A stretch of 64,000 nt of DNA, taken from the NCBI RefSeq assembly GCF_003589595.1, contig NW_020654229.1:4973380-5037379 (forward strand). The letters are read 5' to 3'. This DNA is from Hyposmocoma kahamanoa. Its lineage: Eukaryota > Arthropoda > Insecta > Lepidoptera > Cosmopterigidae. Of the stretch, positions 11,577-23,190 are shown piece by piece. Numbering within the stretch: position 1 is the stretch's first letter; each line of letters starts with the position of its first letter. The notes under the pieces are model-generated. The model saw only the letters and a list, made by a program, of their open reading frames with translations, was not told the DNA's origin and ran no database searches. A program made the position numbers and the translations under genes.

Positions 11577-12104
11577 TATTGTACGAGCCCTGTACCCCAC
11601 CTACGGTGGGCTTGGGCTCGGCCTGCGGCGCGTGGTCGGAATCAGTTTACGGGGTGTGCTCATGCTCTTCGGTGGCACAGCAGTTAGTACTATGGGCGCT
11701 TGATGAGGAGGTCGATTCCCGATTTATGCCAATTTAAGAAACGAGCATTTCTAAGTTGATTTTGGTCTGAGTATTCTGGGTTATCGTTGATTTGGTATTC
11801 ATAGTACCTACATAGTACAGGAAATTCGGCGGTAGTTTGACATTTTTTTCCCCCTAAATACTTCTCTTTGGCATAGCTTTCAAGAAAATGAAATCTAACA
11901 TAGAGATAGTTGAGATACAACAACGCTATAATAAGTATCTCATTTCCACTACATTGGGAAGCATGCTTAACATTTTTACAATTGTGACATCTTGTACTCG
12001 TAATCTATTACATCTCCGTACATTATCTCCATTTGATGGCGTGCGGACGCTTCGGGATTCGCCTTCGGCACTTAAGGCTTTGTTTAAAAAAAATTGAAAT
12101 AGCT

Positions 12105-12790
12105 CTTTAATGGCCGCCATATTTAAAAATTGCAAAAATATATTTTCACCACTAATTATTATCAAACAATCTTAGAAATCTTTTCGTGCCAATTTTCAGT
12201 CCGAGCAAAGCAAGTTTTTTCAATAGCCATTTACATAAAAAATTGCGGCTGTATCGAAAAACGGCAGAAACAAAATTTTTACCCCAAATTGTGATTGAAG
12301 CCATGCCATTTTCAGTCGAATTAAAAGAAATTTTTATCTACCGCCAAAAAAGCTTGTATGGCAGCCATATTGAAAAAAGGTGAAAAATGAATTTTGACCG
12401 CTAATTATTATTAAACACTTATAGAGACCCTGACATGCCCACTTTCAATCGAATTAGAGCAAATTTTTATCTGGCGCTAAAAAGTTTGTATAGCAGCCAT
12501 ATTGAAAAATGGCGAAAAATAAATTTCGGCCACAAATTATTATCAAACACCTATACAGATCCCCACATATCGAATTTTCTGTTAAATTAGAGTTAATTTT
12601 TATTAGTTGTTGAATGGCGGCCATATTAAAAAATGGCGAAAAGACACCCCAAATTATATATAAATAAATAATAGACCCCTCTCTTTAGGAGTCCTCAACC
12701 ATAATTTGAGGTCAAAAGTTTCTTTTCGCATACCAATTTTCAGCCGGCTCGAAGCAAGTTTTCCTTCGGCCGCCATTTTAAATCCACCAC
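12105..12790. repeat. Degenerate ~125-bp intronic tandem repeat
   Basis: Successive blocks contain a GGC(C/A/G)GCCAT(A)TT motif followed by GAAAAATGGCGAAAAAT, then AATTATTATTAAACAC, then TTTTCAGTCGAATTA. Blocks start near 12108, 12225, 12358, 12490, 12614 and 12767. Divergence is substantial and the array is old. It lies in the second larp intron. Confidence 0.65.
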
Positions 12791-12825
12791 CTTGTTTTTT
12801 TTAACCCAGGCAGTTGACCACTATC

Positions 12826-12868
12826 TTTATTTATTTATTGATTTAGTTATTTATTTATTTATTTATAT
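12826..12868. repeat. TTTA microsatellite
   Basis: Imperfect run of TTTA/ATTT units, probably the decayed tail of a retroelement. Confidence 0.8.
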
Positions 12869-13689
12869 CAGGTAACAAAGACCCATGTATACATACCTTA
12901 TAGACTATCAATCTCTATGACATTCCTTCGAGCACCTCCTACCTATCTCTAATAGTTTCCGTGATAGGAGACTTTGAAATTCGTATGGCGGCCATCTTAT
13001 TTATTTGAAATTCGAACATTTTTTACTTCCGGCGGAAATTGACCAGGGTGTACCTCATAAAAGTGCACAAATATTACCTCCATATATTATAGTTTTTGCA
13101 GGCCGTTGATCACTCTTTCATTTTTTCCACATGTAGGTCTTCTCATATTTGATTCTTTGCTTTGGAATCTATCCGCGTACAACGGTGTAAATATCTTTTT
13201 TCCAAGTATCGGGAAGTATGCGTTCTATTTCTATCAGTAAGAATTTGTAGCTTTATATATAATACATTGTTAGTGTGTTGTAGAAAGGGCGAAGGCGTCA
13301 TTTAGAAAACATTTTTTAGGGAACCATGTTTTAGATTTAAAATAATTAGACCTGTTTTAAAATTCAGTTTTGGTTTTAATCAAGTTTAAGTTTTAAAATA
13401 GGACGTAAAAAAACAGTCTTTAAAAACGGAAATTTTTTCAATACATAACTATAATAATTTATAGTTTTTTTAGCCTGTTTGCAACACCCTAACTGGTAAT
13501 ACATTACTATTTAAAAAAGAGCGGGGTTATAAGTGTGAAGCCTATCGTTGTATGTCTGTCTGCGGCGTCTTAAACGGATGGACAATGGGCAAGGCAGTTA
13601 TTTTGAGTTTATTTGTAGGCTGATTTACCTCAGCTCAAATTAATGGTTTTATTTCAGAAATTATTTTTTTACAAACGAAATTAAAGCCA

Positions 13690-13985
13690 TTCAAAAAATG
13701 TATATACTATACGTGTCCTAGTTAGTTCTGTTGATATAAAAAAAAGCATTGATATATATATAAAATACCTATTGAACAGCGGTTTTATCGTAAAACTTCG
13801 AGGAAGTTTGTGTTTTTTTTTTAGGAAATTTTTTAGTATTAGTAATCAGAGTACATCCTCACTTTTACTATATTTTTTTTTTCTCAAAGTGATTAATTCT
13901 GCACTCTCTGATACGCGGAATCAACCACTGCCATTTCAGTTTGTACTATATACACGGTTCATCCCATGGCGATGCTAAACGGAGT
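13690..13985 (+). repeat. Family F repeat copy 1
   Basis: Shares TTAGTTCTGTTGA(T/C)ATAAA, then TCGTAAAA(C/T)TT, CAGTGTACATCC-like and CAATTTTACTATATTTT-like blocks, with 55670-55968 (same strand) and 49650-49985 (opposite strand). No long frame or clear terminal repeat is present, so the class is unknown. Confidence 0.55.
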
Positions 13986-15902
13986 GCGAGTACTTTAAAT
14001 ATTGTAGGTAGGCTATTTTGCTTTTTGGTGACATAATTTTATTTTTAAAAGTTAATAATGCCGTATTCAAAGATTTCTGAAAAATGGCTTTCTTGACCTT
14101 GGTATCGAACCGACCATATGTGAAAATGTGATAACCTACATTTTCATGTCGTTCGAAAGGATCAATTGAACGTAGTTAAGCAAAAAGTATCCAATCCACA
14201 ATATTATCAAATAATGAGTTATATGTACCAAAAGTATAACCTCTTAGATCAGCAAAAAAAATCCAACATATAAACATAAATAAATGTCTCTGGAGTAACA
14301 TGACATTGTAAGTTTTGAAAATAAAACAAGAATGAGAAATACTTTTAAACTTCAAACTGCCATATTTCGAAAGTGAGTGGATGTGGATTAGATCCTTTTT
14401 AATACAGTTGCTCAAAACGTGGTATTTTTCGCACTACAAATCGTGCGGAAAGTTGGATTTCTCGCACTAGTGCTTTTTACTTTTCCAGTTTTTTTTTAAT
14501 TTACTGTTGTTTTAAGTCTTAAACATAGAACTAAAGAGATTGTATATTTATTTCATATTTATGTGCTTTGTGACGTAAGTCATTCGTCATTACTATACTA
14601 TATCTATGGAGACCGCATTTTTACACCTATGAAGTAAATGCTCCTTAGTAGCGATTATGTAGAAAATAAAGTAATTTATAGTAAAGTAAGTAATAAAAAA
14701 TATAGTAATTTTAATGTGGCTGAATACTGGCAACAGTTGCCATATTGAAAAAAGTCGGCCAATAAAGTACTAATTTTTTTCATCGTTTACATTCCCGCCT
14801 TTTTCATTAACTTTTTTACGATTTGATTTTGTTATTGACAAAGGAATAAAATGAGGTTTTTTTTTAAATACTGTTTTATTTTACTTTCAATGTAGGTTTT
14901 TCGCAAATGTATTAAAAAACGTTGTTTGATACACATGCCGATTTGTCATTTTCACTTGTCTCGAGTCTTGAACCTCGCCTCTGGCTCGGGCCGAGATGCC
15001 TCGAGACTCGTGAATAATGACTAACTTTCCGCACTTGTATCAAAAATAACTATTTTGTTTAACTACGTCAATTATAAGGAACATTATTGCGTTTACTACA
15101 TTTAACACCACATTTCTATCTTCGTCCTGAAAAATTACATAGAAATCATTATCTTCACTACATCACTACTTCACACGTGCCATTCCGCGACGTTGGACAT
15201 GACAGAAGATGTCAAACTTATTTTGTTATAGGCTGCTCGCTACGTAGACCGCTGAGGCAGAATGCATTTTGTGTAGCACGCAATGAAAGTTGAGTATAGC
15301 TATATTGTGATTGTAACAAAAGTTTCTTCATTACTTTACGATTTTTCGTGTTTACTTTATTAAAACAGGATTTAAGTTATTGAAAATGACTTAACCGTGA
15401 AAGGAGATGACTCATTTTTAACAACTGACAGTCGCAGTTTATTTAGGTAGTTAGGCGTCGCGGCGTACATATAACTAAATTCTCATCAGCTTGTCTAACA
15501 TTTTCCACGTACCATCACGTATTATAAATATTTAAAAGTTATTTACTACATTTTGTGCTCAAATTTACGTGTACAATATAATTACTCAGTTAAATAAAGT
15601 GCACTGGTATCTTGTGTGCTAATAAATATTGTGTTTAATTGGCACCAAGGCGCCATTTCTTAAGTGTTTTTTGGTTTGCTCAGGCTTTACTAAAGACAAT
15701 TTTCACTTCTCGCTACTGGTAGTTAGAAACAGCACAATATGGCAAGTGCACTGTAGCAGGGATCGATGCATACTGAGAGAGCGTTCGGGGAATCTTGACG
15801 ATATGTCAAGGTTGTAGCACGCGTGTCCCGCCGACATCGCCGTACTATCTAGGTTTATTTTTGTGATATAACATTTATGTTGTAATTAATCTAATAACAT
15901 AC
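13986..15902. other. Larp intron 2 sequence, nothing recognised
   Basis: AT-rich sequence without recognised repeats. It reaches the exon 2 donor at 15902. Frames at 14176, 15087 and 15629 have no domain features. Confidence 0.4.
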
Positions 15903-16023
15903 CTGGTACTGGTTGCGGCTGCTGGGGCGGCGCCCTACCCTGCTGTTGTGGTTGTAACGGCGACCGCTTTTCTTCGAGAGCTGGCGGTGCTGGCGGCGGG
16001 ACTCCAGTGCTGCCTCCTCGCAC
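15903..16023 (-). CDS. larp: larp/LARP1-like coding exon 2
   Basis: On the minus strand the acceptor TTGTGCGCAG precedes GTGCGAGGAGGC, and the donor is CCAG|GTATGT. The 121-base exon starts in phase 0 after exon 1 and leaves one base, which the first two bases of exon 3 complete. It encodes VRGGSTGVPPPAPPALEEKR and then a Q/P-rich stretch (SPLQPQQQGRAPPQQPQPVP). That is low-complexity, probably disordered sequence typical of the N-terminal half of LARP1-type proteins. It is clearly GC-rich against an AT-rich intron background. The in-phase join at both ends is the main evidence, and no catalytic or RNA-binding motif lies in this exon. Confidence 0.75.
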
Positions 16024-16126
16024 CTGCGCACAATATGTTTAATTATTATCACAACTTTAAAATTCTTAATTGTATTTGCAATATTTATTTATATTGACCA
16101 CCCCGCTGGTGGCCCAACGGTTCTCA

Positions 16127-16213
16127 TAGCCATAAATACATAAATGTAGGCCATAATATTTCTCCCTCTGCGTGGCAGTACGGCATGGTAACCGTTCGGC
16201 CACGGGGGCACAG
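16127..16213 (-). mobile_element. Group G SINE head fragment
   Basis: Minus-strand CCCGTGGCCGAACGGTTACC and GCCACGCAGAGG are present, but the B box is missing and the sequence passes straight to the body motif GAGAAATATTATGGCC. Confidence 0.65.
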
Positions 16214-16437
16214 TTATAGGCAAAATGTAGGCAAGACAAATATTTTTCTTTAGTTCTGGTCTGGGTGTATTCTGGGAAGTGCCCTACTAGTTCCGTTGCT
16301 CTGGTACTTATAGATACAGGGAATTTCCTAGTTTGTAGTAGGGTTGTAGTACAACCCCCAATTATTTTTGTTCGGATGTCTCCAGGCAACGGAACAAAAT
16401 CCGTCTATGTGTAACTTGATATGCAGTCTTTTTTTAA

Positions 16438-16592
16438 ATACACTCATTGCCCGCACTAGTACCGCCCTGTATCGCGGGTGCCATGGACACACACATAGAC
16501 AACCACAAATTACACCCAAACACTCACGAGAAAAATAAATTTAGGCCATATAAATATTTCTCCCGGCCCGGGAATCGAACCCGAGACCTCTG
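16438..16592 (-). mobile_element. Group G SINE body
   Basis: On the minus strand it runs from GGTCTCGGGTTCGATTCCCG through GGGTGTAATTTGTGG to CCATGGCACCCGCGATACAG. The A-box half is absent. It may be a second insertion or the other half of the copy at 16127-16213. Confidence 0.7.
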
Positions 16593-17148
16593 TCTTGTAG
16601 CTTTTAAGAAGAGAAAAAACGTATGAGTTTCGCAATATTGACATTGTTTCGCGCCTTACAACTACGTATAACAAGTTTTTCAGTAACATTGACATCTTTG
16701 CACATTCTAAACATTAGTGGAGTAATTTGATCACCCTAAGTGAGATACTCGAGTTCTTTTTCTTTATCCCTTATGACGATCATTTAAATTATAAATTGTT
16801 CCTTTAAAATTTTACCTTCTATTTACAATATTTATAATTATTTTTTAAATGTAATTGTTTAAAATAATTCTGCTTTTTTATTACAAGTAAATAAATTTAA
16901 ATATAGGTACTAATTTGTAATATACTTTTTTATGTTGAACGCAATTATTCAAAGCACACTTTGTCACGTCATGCTATTTTTTAAGCTTCTGTGATATCCT
17001 GTAATTGGCATTATATACTGGTCATATAAAATAATTTTTAAAGTTTGAATTGTATGCTGTTGCATGTCCTTCAATAAATAAATAAAGATGATATATTCGA
17101 TAAAATGAAAGAACAATGAACGTGTCAATAACAAATTTCAAATTCAAC

Positions 17149-17604
17149 AATCTCAGTACAGAGTACTAAAAAACCCGACCTCAAAAGTACGTGGAATTTC
17201 ACATAATTACCAAGTATTATTGAAATCGGTTAACCTGGTTCTCCTCTCCCGTCCTCTAGTTTGCCACTATACGGGACTTGACACAGGAGATAATAAAAGT
17301 CGGTTGTCACTACTCAAAGTATATTGAGAGAAAAACGCCTTGAATTGGCGTATAGCAAAATCAACTATTAAAATAACAAAATTTAGGCGCTATTTATAAA
17401 AATGAATCGTCATGCGTGAACAGCCACCCTTAGAAGTGGATGATTTTCTTCAAAATTAAATGGGACCACTATGTAGGTACCCTCTTTCCAACAAAGAACC
17501 ATGAAAATCGGTTCACAAATACCGGAGTTATCGCGTAACATACATACAAAAAAAAACACAGTCGAATTGAGAACCTCCTCCTTTTTTTGAAGCCGGTTAA
17601 AAAG
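17149..17604 (+). mobile_element. Family B copy 3 (long form)
   Basis: Complete from CTCAGTACAGAGTACTAAAA to TTTGAAGCCGGTTAAAAAG. It carries the extra middle block with ACTCAAAGTATATTGAGAGA that also occurs at 33.3 and 34.6 kb. Confidence 0.75.
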
Positions 17605-17639
17605 GTTCTTAAAAATTATAAGTAATAATAAGTTTTAAC

Positions 17640-17687
17640 ACTCTGCGTGGCAGTCCAGCATGGTAACCGCTAGGCCACAGAGGCACG
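17640..17687 (-). mobile_element. Group G SINE head fragment
   Basis: Minus-strand TGCCTCTGTGGCCTAGCGGT followed by TACCATGCTGGACTGCCACG. Truncated before the B box. Confidence 0.6.
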
Positions 17688-18114
17688 CAGTTCATTACAG
17701 ATATGTTTTATATTAATACTGAGATCAAATCGACTCATCCGAAGAACAGAGTCCGATGTGATTATACAACGAAAATACGATAAATACATAATCTCCTTAT
17801 GCAAAATAAGGCCTAGCTAATAAGTGTTTTCATAATTAGATCTATTATTTCGTTTCGGAAATATAAAATCGATCCTTGGTCGATCTGATATCCACAACTA
17901 AGAACAGCGAACGAAATGTATAATGTCCTGAGAATAAGCAATCTTGCACGTAGGTCTTTGTTCTACGGATGAGTCGAAATTATGAATAGATGAATGTCAT
18001 GGTACTAAAAACATAACGGTATTCAATAAAAAATTACACAAAATATTACATTTTATACAGCGACATTTTTATCTGTCTTCTGGTATCTGCCTGAGTGAAG
18101 AAACTTTCGTACTT

Positions 18115-18275
18115 TTTGTAGCAGTAGAACTCCTTGTGAACGAGTTCATCCAGAGAACTACTGCCACTTTACTTATTTCTGCCGCCAAGCGGTAACGTTA
18201 GTATTACTGCGTTGCGGTTTGGGACCCTTACCTGGTGAAATTACACCAATGACGAGCGCAGTGGCTGTCTTCTGT
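18115..18275 (+). mobile_element. Family A copy 5 (3' truncated)
   Basis: Starts at GCAGTAGAACTCCTTGTGAA and decays after CAGTGGCTGTCTTC. No A-rich tail remains. Confidence 0.7.
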
Positions 18276-18439
18276 GAGTTATTAATACAAATTGTCTATT
18301 TATAAATTTCACAGAGCCTTGATATTTTGCTGTAATATTGTGTAATTTCATGAAATAAATAAATCAGTAGGGCTAGCACAACAGGGCGCGATTAGCGTGA
18401 GAGCGACATGAACGCAAAAAATCTATGCGAGAATAGCAG

Positions 18440-19702
18440 CAGTCGTGCCCCTGGTGGTAAACGACACGCCTGTCTATAGCAACTGAAGTGCCATTCAGAG
18501 CTTTAAATCGCAAAGGTCCGAAGGACACCGGCACTGCGCCAGTCACTCTGAGACATTAACGGCCGCTTTCTGTATTTGATCCTGAATCTAAGATTGTTTT
18601 CTATCCAGATTTTATTCGATCCATCGATCGCTGCCGAATCTGTATTTCAATATGTCTATCTCGGCTCTAGCGCCCTTAAAAAAAAAGGATCGGTCGTAAA
18701 TTTACTCCCTCTCTGACGTTTAGTTTTACGCAATCGGAGTAAAAGATCATTACATGAATTAGTGAATACAATGATGGTTATGTTTCTAAGATAAATTTAT
18801 TTATACATGTGATTTTGGCAGAAACATAAATTAATTGCAAACTTTCAAGTATAAAATATTTAAACCGTAAGTATGGCAAGAATAACGTGTTTCGAGGAAC
18901 AGAACGGAACGTCTATTGTCCAGAACGGAACGTTTATTGTCAAACGAGCGAGACGGCCATACAGGATGGAAGAAAATAAAGGGACGGCACACGGCGGCAG
19001 CGGCGAAATGTTAGTGTCCATTTATGTTTTGTTGACGTTTGTTCGTATTCGTGACGTGATAAATAATCTAAATTATAAAAATACCGTTATGATTTGACTT
19101 TGATAAACGGCATTATTTCAGTTAAAACAAATTCATCTGATGTTTTGTTCAGCCTAAATTTGGATGTAAATTCAGCGTCAGTCAAACTTACCATGATGTT
19201 TATACGCCTAAACGTTCTTGAGGACACAAGCTGCTCTTGGTCGCTGTCGCTATTATCCCAGTGCGATAACTGAGCAAATGTTCAAGTTCACAGTCGCTAT
19301 CACTTAAAAATAACTTCCATTTTTACACGATTACACAGTACAGTACAATCGGTCAAAATTGGATAGATCGAATACGTGCAAAATCCGATTTGTCAAAACT
19401 ATGGATTGGATATTGAAAGCGCACAACTGTCACTACCATACAAATGTCAATCTAAAAATGCCATACGCCCTCTTACAGATGGATTGAAACAAAAGATCGG
19501 AATAACGATCCATCGATCGGTTATTGAAATAGTAAAAATAGGATTTGGATTGATTATTTAAGCTTAGATAGCAAATTATGGATTGAGATTGAACATAGAA
19601 AGCGGCCGTAAGTTGAGAAGTCCCACGTGCCTGTAATTTCACCACCACCCTTAAACCCTTCAAACCGCAACGCAATAATTCCCTGGACGGGTGCTTTAAC
19701 AA
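18440..19702 (-). mobile_element. Family A copy 6, split by a TIR element
   Basis: The 3' half is 18440-18556 and the 5' half is 19612-19702. They rejoin at GAGACAT|TAA|GTTGA, which is intact in other copies. The 1049-bp insertion between them is listed separately. The 5' half is itself shortened (CAATAATTCCCTGGACGGGT). Confidence 0.8.
18560..19608. mobile_element. Non-autonomous TIR transposon, TAA target duplication
   Basis: The element begins CGGCCGCTTTCTGTATTTGA and ends in its inverted counterpart (CATAGAAAGCGGCCG). TAA is duplicated at 18557-18559 and 19609-19611. A second inner pair of inverted GATCCATCGATCG blocks lies near 18610 and 19510. No transposase frame of useful size is present. 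A three-base TWA duplication is typical of PIF/Harbinger, so that superfamily is the best guess. The empty-site structure is supported by the interrupted family A copy. Confidence 0.75.
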
Positions 19703-19827
19703 TGAGCTGTACTGCTAAAATCAAGATTAGAAAGACTATTTCGAGGAAACGTGGTAGGTCACGCCATTTGTTAAATGGAACGATGACCTTATTGAGGTCA
19801 CGGGAAGCCGGTAGGTACTCTTACAAT

Positions 19828-19901
19828 ACAATATTTATTTCAAATATCATACATCGAACCAAACTGATGGTTCGATGTATGATATTTGAAATAAATATTG
19901 T
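19828..19901. repeat. Perfect hairpin, 34-bp arms, 6-nt loop
   Basis: Arms 19828-19861 and 19868-19901 are fully complementary, with loop AACTGA. The left arm starts ACAATATTTATTTCAAATAT. Such perfection suggests recent origin or constraint. It could be a very small MITE, a replication foldback product, or a small-RNA precursor if transcribed. Confidence 0.9.
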
Positions 19902-20646
19902 GTATGATAAACATGTACAAATGTTTATTTACAAGTGATAATAATTATGTGATCCTCAACGATATAATTGATCTATTGTAAAAGTGCACTTTTTTAAACA
20001 AAGGATATTTTTTTATGTTTGATATACAGTGTGTTGATTTGCATTTTAGCCATATTTAAGAAGTTAATCATAGAAATAATGCTAAATCATCTAAAAATAT
20101 TTAAAAAATTATTCTGTTCAATGTTCTGGCTAATTGTATCTAGTAAAGTTTTGCAAAATTGTCTCGGAATTGTGTGCACCACGCAAGGGCAGTGATCCGC
20201 CACCCGCTTTACCGAGTGATACGTAATCTTTCTCGATCGCTTATTTACCTATTTTTTAAATTATGATTATGTACTAGTATTGTTATAATTTACTATTTAT
20301 TTACATTAATTAGAAAAGTCGACTGAACAAAGTTTTTTGTAACTTAGATTTGGTACTTAACAACTTTAGGTAACATGAAATTATTGCTAGAAGTACTTAG
20401 CTTGTACTTGGTGGATTACCACGCAGGGTCTGCTGAACATAGTAGCGGTTTTTTTTTTTTGCAGTACTAACTCTTGTTTACATACCAAACCAAACCACGT
20501 GGCATTTTGTGACAGACAAGAATGGAATTATGTGGGATGTCAGCGTGACGTAGACGCAGTACGGGAAGCAAGGTCGACTGGTCTACCAACCGCGCGCTCA
20601 ATATGACACTTCCCCGCCGTCGCTACTCGCACCCCACCACCAAATA

Positions 20647-21941
20647 CGAGGGGAGGTCCAAAAGTCCGCGGAATGGAGGGGGCGGGAGCCCGCTAATTAC
20701 GCTTGCTTGATGTGGTACTAATCAGATACTCATTAGGGGTATATATATCAAGCTTCACCCTTTTAACTTCATTAGTTTACGAGATATCGCCCTACAAACA
20801 AGTAAATCCGGAAGAAAACTGCAAATATGGAGCAAATCGAGTTTCGTGCTGTCATCAAATTCCTTACCAAGCAAGGAAAACCTCCTCAAACCATTATGAA
20901 TGAGATGGAAACTGTTTATGGGGATCAGTGCCCTGGTAAAACAATGATTTACAAATGGCACGGTCTTTTCAAACATGGCAGAGAATCAATTGAAGACGAT
21001 CCTCGCCCAGGACGGCCAGTTGAGGCCACCACATCAGACAATGTTGAAAAAATCGAAAAATGTATATTGGAAGATGCCCGTCTGAAGAAGAAACAGCTGT
21101 CTGCATTAGTAGGAGTATCAGACACTACCATTTTGAGGTTCCTACACCATCATCTTGGCATGACGAAAGTCAGTGCAAGATGAGTGCCGAGAATGCTCAC
21201 GCCGCCTCAAAAGCAACAAAGGAATCGATGCATCAAAGCACTTCTTGGAGCTGTGTGGCGCAGAACCTACCCCAATTTTGGAGCAAATTGTTACTGGAGA
21301 TGAAACTTGGGTTCATCACTTTGAGCCCGAGTCCAAACAGGAGTCAATGCAATGGCATAAAAAGGGTACACCAGCCCCTAAGAAGTTTAAGGTGTCGGAA
21401 TCGGCTGGAAAAATCATGGCTACGGTTTTTTGGGATTGTGAAGGAATTTTATTGGTTGACTACAAAGAAAAGGGGGTCAATATAACGGGAGAATATTACG
21501 CAAGAACATTAGAGAGACTGAAGGAAGCTTTCAAAGAAAAAAGGCGGGGAAAATGGACAAAGGGTGTGTTGCTTTTGCAAGACAACGCACCGGTTCACAA
21601 GAGCAATGTTGCGATGGCTGCTCTACACAAGTGTGGCTTTCAATCGCTGACCCACCCACCTTACAACCCGGACCTAGCCCAGCGATTATTATTTGTTCCC
21701 AAATTTGAAAAAAGAATTACGTGGGAAAAAATTTCGCGACGATGAAGAGGTTAAGGCAGCAATTTTAGCTCATTTTGAGAGCAAAGAGAAACAATATTTT
21801 TTCAATGGCATAGAAAAGCTAATTTCGAGATCTAAAAAATGTATTGTGCTCAAAGGTAATTATATTGAAAAGGAAAAATAGCCTTATTGTTTTATATTAT
21901 TTACAACCCCTCCATTCCGCGGACTTTTGGACCTCCCCTCG
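20647..21941 (+). mobile_element. Mariner-family transposon, full length
   Basis: Perfect 35-bp inverted ends starting CGAGGGGAGGTCCAAAAGTC are flanked by TA on both sides. The 1295-bp length is normal for mariner. A single damaged transposase lies inside. The intact ends against a broken gene suggest fairly recent insertion, possibly mobilised in trans. It sits inside the 20027-22164 element. Confidence 0.95.
20827..21881 (+). pseudogene. Mariner transposase, broken
   Basis: The first frame starts MEQIEFRAVIKFLTKQGKPP and covers the paired helix-turn-helix region and the GRP linker (DPRPGRPVEATT). It is stopped by TGA at 21181-21183, where the family has tryptophan before VPRMLT. A frame change near 21222 restores the catalytic domain with GDETWVHHF (first Asp) and QDNAPVHKS (second Asp). 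A second frame change near 21680 falls between NPDLA and SDYYLFPN, just before the third Asp of the DD34D triad. The C-terminus then runs to a stop at 21879-21881. With one nonsense change and two frame changes it cannot make an active enzyme. The start was chosen because it is the first Met of the conserved N-terminus. Confidence 0.93.
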
Positions 21942-22369
21942 TAGATCTAAAATACGTTTATTTCTGCGCATTTAAGGTCATTGTTCAAAATGTTGCAAGT
22001 GCCGTGCAAGTCAATGACCTTTGGATCAAATTTGTTTACCGCAATTAAATAAAAAATAGGAATTTACGAAATTTTTTTTCGATTTATTTTTTCAGTGATT
22101 TAGGTTCAGTTTCGGACATAGAATGACTTCTGTAAATATGGCGAAAATGTAAATCAACACATTGTATAATTTACAACAGTCACTGGAGTCTCATTTCTAT
22201 GTCTACTATGAAAACTTCACAGACAGGTGTGGTAAGTTTCATGAAAGCTCGTCCGCCATCACTGACAGTGACGTCAAAATATTGACTTCTATTTTGACAC
22301 TTTATCTGGCGTCTGTGTAATTAACGTCAAAACAAAATTAACGTCAAAAGTAATAATAGGAATAATATA

Positions 22370-22490
22370 ATTTTTCGACCTCGTCATCTTTGAGGACCCA
22401 GGTTCGATCGCCGGCCGAGTCAATATAGAAAAATTAACATTTCTATTTTGTCGGGTGTTTGTGGTATATGATTTAACGTAAATCACGTCA
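22370..22490 (+). mobile_element. tRNA-derived SINE, group H (partial)
   Basis: CCCAGGTTCGATCGCCGGCC holds the B box. It is followed by TTTCTATTTTGTCGGGTGTT and TGTGGTATATGATTTA, which match the body of the copy at 27008-27252. The A box is weak. Confidence 0.55.
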
Positions 22491-22667
22491 AGTTCGGGAT
22501 TACATGAGGATGATGATTTATGAGCACGTCCTCTCGTTTTGAGAATATTGATGGAAATGATGGCGGAATGCACCAACGTAAGAATAATGAAAAAAAAAAA
22601 GGAATTCGAGAACGATTCAAAATTTTGAAATAAATGGCCAAGTATAGAAGTGGTTATTACAATAGCA

Positions 22668-23190
22668 TTGTGTTAATCATATATGTTACGCTGATGACAT
22701 GGTGCTTTTGAGCCCATCTATCGGCGACCTGCGCAGGCTGCTAAAGATTTGTGAGTCTTATGCGGTGGCTCATGGGCTTAGATACAACTACAATTATCAA
22801 AAAGACAAAACAATTTAAGTATCTGGGTCACCGAGGACCTATGCGATAATGCCGATGAGGAAAGGGAGCACAGGGCGCTGCCTGTCCGTTGCAATATGTT
22901 GGCTAGCAGGTTTGCACGATGTACACATGAAGTAAAGGTAACGCTTTTTAAAGCATATTGCCAGTCTTTTTACACTTGCAGCCTGTGGGTCAGTTACACG
23001 CGGCGGACATACGGAGCACTGCGCATCCAGTACAACAATGCGTTCAGGATCAGTTCCGACTTCCACCTTTCTGTAGCGCGTCAACCATTTTTGCTGAGAA
23101 ACATGTAGACGATTTCTACGCTATCATGCGAAAGCGTAGTGCATCGCTACTCCGTCGCATGCGTCTCAGTACGAACAGCATCCCGAGCCA
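22668..23190 (+). pseudogene. Non-LTR reverse transcriptase fragment (L2/CR1-like)
   Basis: The translated phrase CYADDMVLLSPSIGDLRRLL contains the YADD catalytic box of reverse transcriptases. After a deletion of the following segment the thumb region resumes with FKYLGH and continues through frames with CSASTIFAEKHVD and FYAIMRKRSASLLRRMR. Several frame changes and stops are present. A homologous short piece (MLLGLPRCCSASGMLAEKRV) lies at 29570-29645. Confidence 0.8.

Larger units (their letters stand above)
20027..22164. mobile_element. TIR transposon (TA duplication) interrupted by mariner
   Basis: The left end CAGTGTGTTGATTTGCATTT is matched by the inverted right end (AAATGTAAATCAACACATTG). 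The similarity extends about 35 bases, to a GCCATATTTA motif. TA flanks both ends (TATA on each side). Removing the mariner at 20647-21941 leaves roughly 0.84 kb without a supported transposase. The TA duplication suggests Tc1/mariner-like ancestry. Confidence 0.65.

Noticed and set aside
15087..15293. 68-codon plus-strand frame
   Set aside because: No domain, no splice support and no homologous copy in the window.
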